Shown here: positions 61,972-64,000 of the stretch, piece by piece
How positions within the stretch are numbered: position 1 is the first letter of the stretch
Layout: each line of letters opens with the position of its first letter
Assembly: GCA_017303635.1 (NCBI GenBank)
Contig: JAFLCG010000009.1
Span: 62,001-126,000, forward strand
Length of the DNA: 64,000 bases
DNA from: Anaerolineae bacterium
GTDB taxonomy: Bacteria > Chloroflexota > Anaerolineae > Aggregatilineales > Phototrophicaceae
Direction: 5' to 3'
Notes under the pieces: model-generated
What the model was told of the DNA's origin: nothing
Databases searched by the model: none
What the model saw: only the letters and a program-made list of their open reading frames with translations
Made by a program: the position numbers and the translations under genes

Positions 61972-62861
61972 CTTATACGGGTAAGGCGTGAACGGAACAG
62001 ACGAGTCAATTCAACAACTGCATCACTTTGAGTCGTCAAGAACAGGCTATCAATTTGTAATCGACCAAATAGTGCCTGTAGATGTAAATCAAACTGGCGA
62101 GCATCTTGTTCAACCTGATCACGCCAAAGTGCAGAAGCCGTATCGACCACATGAGTAACGCCCGTCTCGCTGTCCTTCAGGCGTATCAACCCAACATCCG
62201 GCCAAGCGCGTTCAAGAGCATCGCGCAGAACAATAGCAATTACATCATGACGGCGGGCCAAACGGGTCAGATCTGGCTCGAGAGACTCGAGAGGCACCCA
62301 GAAATCGGAGAGCAGAACAACAATTGAACGTCGTTTCAAGAGACGGCCCGCCCGCTGTAACGCACCTACCAAGTCCGTGTATCCCGCAGCGACGGCCCCT
62401 TCCAGATAAAGCAGCTCACGCAGTAATCGTAACCCGTGATTACGTCCGCGCATGGGAGGGATCAGCAAATCCACTTGATGACTGAATACCAGTAAACCAA
62501 CTCGATCCTGATTTCGAATTGCACTATAAGACAGCACAGCACCGACATCGACGGCCAAATCGCGTTTATGACGTTCGCGGGTACCGAAAGAAGTAGAGGG
62601 ACTGGCATCCAATATCAGCAGCAGATTGAGTTCACGTTCTTCGGTAAATTGCTTCACAAAAGCTTCATCAGTGCGTGCAGTAACATTCCAGTCAATAGCC
62701 CGTATATCATCACCAGGCAGGTAAGGCCGAACACTCTCGAACTCGATACCCTTACCCTTAAAGATAGCGTGGTAGGCCCCGCCAAAGTAGCTATCCACCA
62801 ACCGACGGGTCTGGATTTCGAGGCGGCGGATTCGCTGTAAGCGCTCGGCATCGAGCTTCAT
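61968..62861 (-). CDS. DUF58 domain protein
   Basis: 297 residues, cytosolic. The DUF58 core is PYLPGDDIRAIDWNVTART, then LNLLLILDASPSTSFGT with a MIDAS-like motif in a VWA-related fold, and VVLLSDFW. DUF58 proteins are partners of MoxR ATPases. It overlaps moxR (ATGA) and the next gene (ATGA), so the three are coupled. No membrane segment is seen. Confidence 0.9.
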   Translation of the reverse strand: MKLDAERLQRIRRLEIQTRRLVDSYFGGAYHAIFKGKGIEFESVRPYLPGDDIRAIDWNVTARTDEAFVKQFTEERELNLLLILDASPSTSFGTRERHKRDLAVDVGAVLSYSAIRNQDRVGLLVFSHQVDLLIPPMRGRNHGLRLLRELLYLEGAVAAGYTDLVGALQRAGRLLKRRSIVVLLSDFWVPLESLEPDLTRLARRHDVIAIVLRDALERAWPDVGLIRLKDSETGVTHVVDTASALWRDQVEQDARQFDLHLQALFGRLQIDSLFLTTQSDAVVELTRLFRSRLTRIR

Positions 62862-63844
62862 GGCACTTCCACACTCGACAGAATACGATTGATCACCTGC
62901 ACGGTCGAGACATTCTCGGCTTCGGCTTCAAAGCTTAATAACAAGCGATGACGCAGAACATCCGGGGCAATCTGTTTAACATCATCGGGGGTGACATAAC
63001 CCCGTCCTCGAAGGAAAGCATGAGCGCGTGCGGCCTTCAGTAAAAAGATCGTGGCACGAGGTGAACATCCATAGGCAATGAGCGGCCGTAGATCTTTCAA
63101 GCCACTGGCAATTGGATCACGGGTTGTCATGATGATGTTCAGCACATAATCCTTAATTTTCTCATCTACATAAATGCTGGTAACAACATCACGCGCCCGG
63201 GTTATCACTTCGGTACTGAGCGACACGGGTACAGACGGCACGCTCGGCGCAGTCATTCGTTCAAGAATCAGCCGTTCTTCCGCACGATTCGGATACTCTA
63301 CCACGACCTTAAGCATAAAGCGGTCAAGCTGCGCCTCGGGTAGTGGATACGTACCGTCTTGCTCAATGGGATTCTGGGTCGCCAATACAAGGAAAGGATC
63401 TTCCAGCGGATAGGTACGGTCACCCAGCGTAACCTGGCGCTCTTCCATGGCTTCGAGTAAGGCTGATTGAACTTTGGCTGGCGCGCGGTTTATTTCATCC
63501 GCCAGAATAATGTGGTTAAAAATGGGGCCAGGGCGCGACGAAAACTCTCCAGTACGCGGATTGTAAATCTGTGTACCAATCAAGTCTGCTGGAAGTAGAT
63601 CCGGCGTGAATTGGATGCGTTGAAAACGGGCATTCAGGCATGAAGCCAGAGTCTTTACGCTAAGGGTTTTGGCAAGGCCGGGCAATCCTTCGATCAGAAT
63701 ATGCCCATTGGCTAACAAAGCCACCAGAAGACGATTGATGAGGCGGTCCTGCCCAACAATAACCTGTGAAAGCGATGTGAGAATATGCGGCACAAATTCA
63801 GCTTCGCGCCGAATACGCTCATTCAGTTGTTGCACACTGGACAT
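62858..63844 (-). CDS. moxR: MoxR-family AAA+ ATPase
   Basis: 328 residues. Walker A GLPGLAKT (53-60), Walker B IILADEINRAP, sensor LATQNPIEQDGTYPLPEAQLD (read as LATQNPIEQDG and PLPEAQLDRF) and the second-region Arg of SPRATIFLLKAAR. MoxR proteins are chaperone-like ATPases acting on VWA partners. It heads the operon and is coupled to DUF58. I chose ATG 63844 over the TTG one codon upstream. Confidence 0.93.
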   Translation of the reverse strand: MSSVQQLNERIRREAEFVPHILTSLSQVIVGQDRLINRLLVALLANGHILIEGLPGLAKTLSVKTLASCLNARFQRIQFTPDLLPADLIGTQIYNPRTGEFSSRPGPIFNHIILADEINRAPAKVQSALLEAMEERQVTLGDRTYPLEDPFLVLATQNPIEQDGTYPLPEAQLDRFMLKVVVEYPNRAEERLILERMTAPSVPSVPVSLSTEVITRARDVVTSIYVDEKIKDYVLNIIMTTRDPIASGLKDLRPLIAYGCSPRATIFLLKAARAHAFLRGRGYVTPDDVKQIAPDVLRHRLLLSFEAEAENVSTVQVINRILSSVEVP

Positions 63845-63860
63845 CAACGATCACATCCCA

Positions 63861-64000
63861 TTATCGTGGAAACAGCATACAGAAATTCATTGCTGCAGGA
63901 TTAGCCTGACAAGCCGTGTAGGCCCAAACGCCTCCTACACAAGCTATACAGGCAAAGATCACAACCAAACAACCACACCAGGCAACCGGGCCACCCGTGA
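63861..64000 (-). CDS. Cys-rich membrane protein, C-terminal fragment
   Basis: A frame stays open from the right edge for 45 codons to a TAA at 63861, 17 bases before moxR. It gives one hydrophobic helix with several Cys (GCLVVIFACIACVGG) followed by a short tail (TACQANPAAMNFC). It could be the 3' end of a membrane protein that heads the Bat operon. Without the rest, identity is open and an artefact is possible. Confidence 0.45.
   Translation of the reverse strand, partial: TGGPVAWCGCLVVIFACIACVGGVWAYTACQANPAAMNFCMLFPR

Noticed and set aside
1..64000. tRNA, rRNA or CRISPR arrays
   Set aside because: No cloverleaf, rRNA segment or regularly spaced direct repeats were seen on reading; a dedicated scan could still find a tRNA.

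Overview
The window is a 64 kb chromosomal piece of a free-living bacterium with roughly 50% G+C. The style of the proteins points to Chloroflexota, probably Anaerolineae-like: lipoproteins with long Pro/Thr linkers, a MoaD-MoaE fusion, many secreted propeller, LysM and pre-peptidase C-terminal proteins, and no outer-membrane assembly genes. That assignment is inference from gene content, since no rRNA or tRNA gene is visible. About 47 protein genes are supported. There is no CRISPR array, no phage, and only a tiny transposon-like remnant.

Positions 1-9025 hold the 3' end of an FHA plus winged-helix regulator, lysA, a Suv3-like RNA helicase, a convergent deaminase fused to a CYTH domain, and a polytopic membrane protein whose C-terminal phosphatase-fold domain has lost catalytic residues. 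Positions 9035-14492 are housekeeping: rnc and fabF, moaC and a moaDE fusion, divergent from ftsY and prfB. Positions 14493-23848 are mostly cell envelope: an HD hydrolase, a LysM L,D-transpeptidase, a membrane-anchored TolB-like propeller, an M23 peptidase, a PPC-repeat secreted protein, a lipoprotein and a two-S1-domain RNA-binding protein. Positions 23908-33454 carry VKOR, moeA, a bifunctional Rel enzyme, a short BTAD-like regulator, a GyrA/ParC-type topoisomerase subunit and a glycosidase-like lipoprotein.

Positions 33539-38116 are rpoC, which stands alone without rpoB and has its own strong promoter. Upstream is a heterodimeric ABC exporter (38340-41889). A myo-inositol module follows (iolB, a metallo-beta-lactamase-fold gene, iolD, iolG) with a divergent Gfo/Idh/MocA oxidoreductase. 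After a 383-base gene-poor gap comes a maltodextrin operon on the minus strand: malE with two C-terminal starch-type beta domains, malF, malG and a cytoplasmic GH13 enzyme, punctuated by strong hairpins. Then come an alpha-oxoamine synthase, a single-domain response regulator, and an eight-gene MoxR/Bat operon (63844 down to 56301) of AAA ATPase, DUF58, two von Willebrand A proteins, TPR proteins and BatD-like proteins. A truncated Cys-rich membrane protein runs off the right edge.

The most noteworthy features are the degenerate EEP domain on a membrane protein, the deaminase-CYTH fusion, the malE fusion, the inositol-operon MBL protein lacking its metal motif, an RNase III lacking one metal-ligand Asp, rpoC separated from rpoB, and a family of related hairpins sharing a GGARCAWATGYTCC core.
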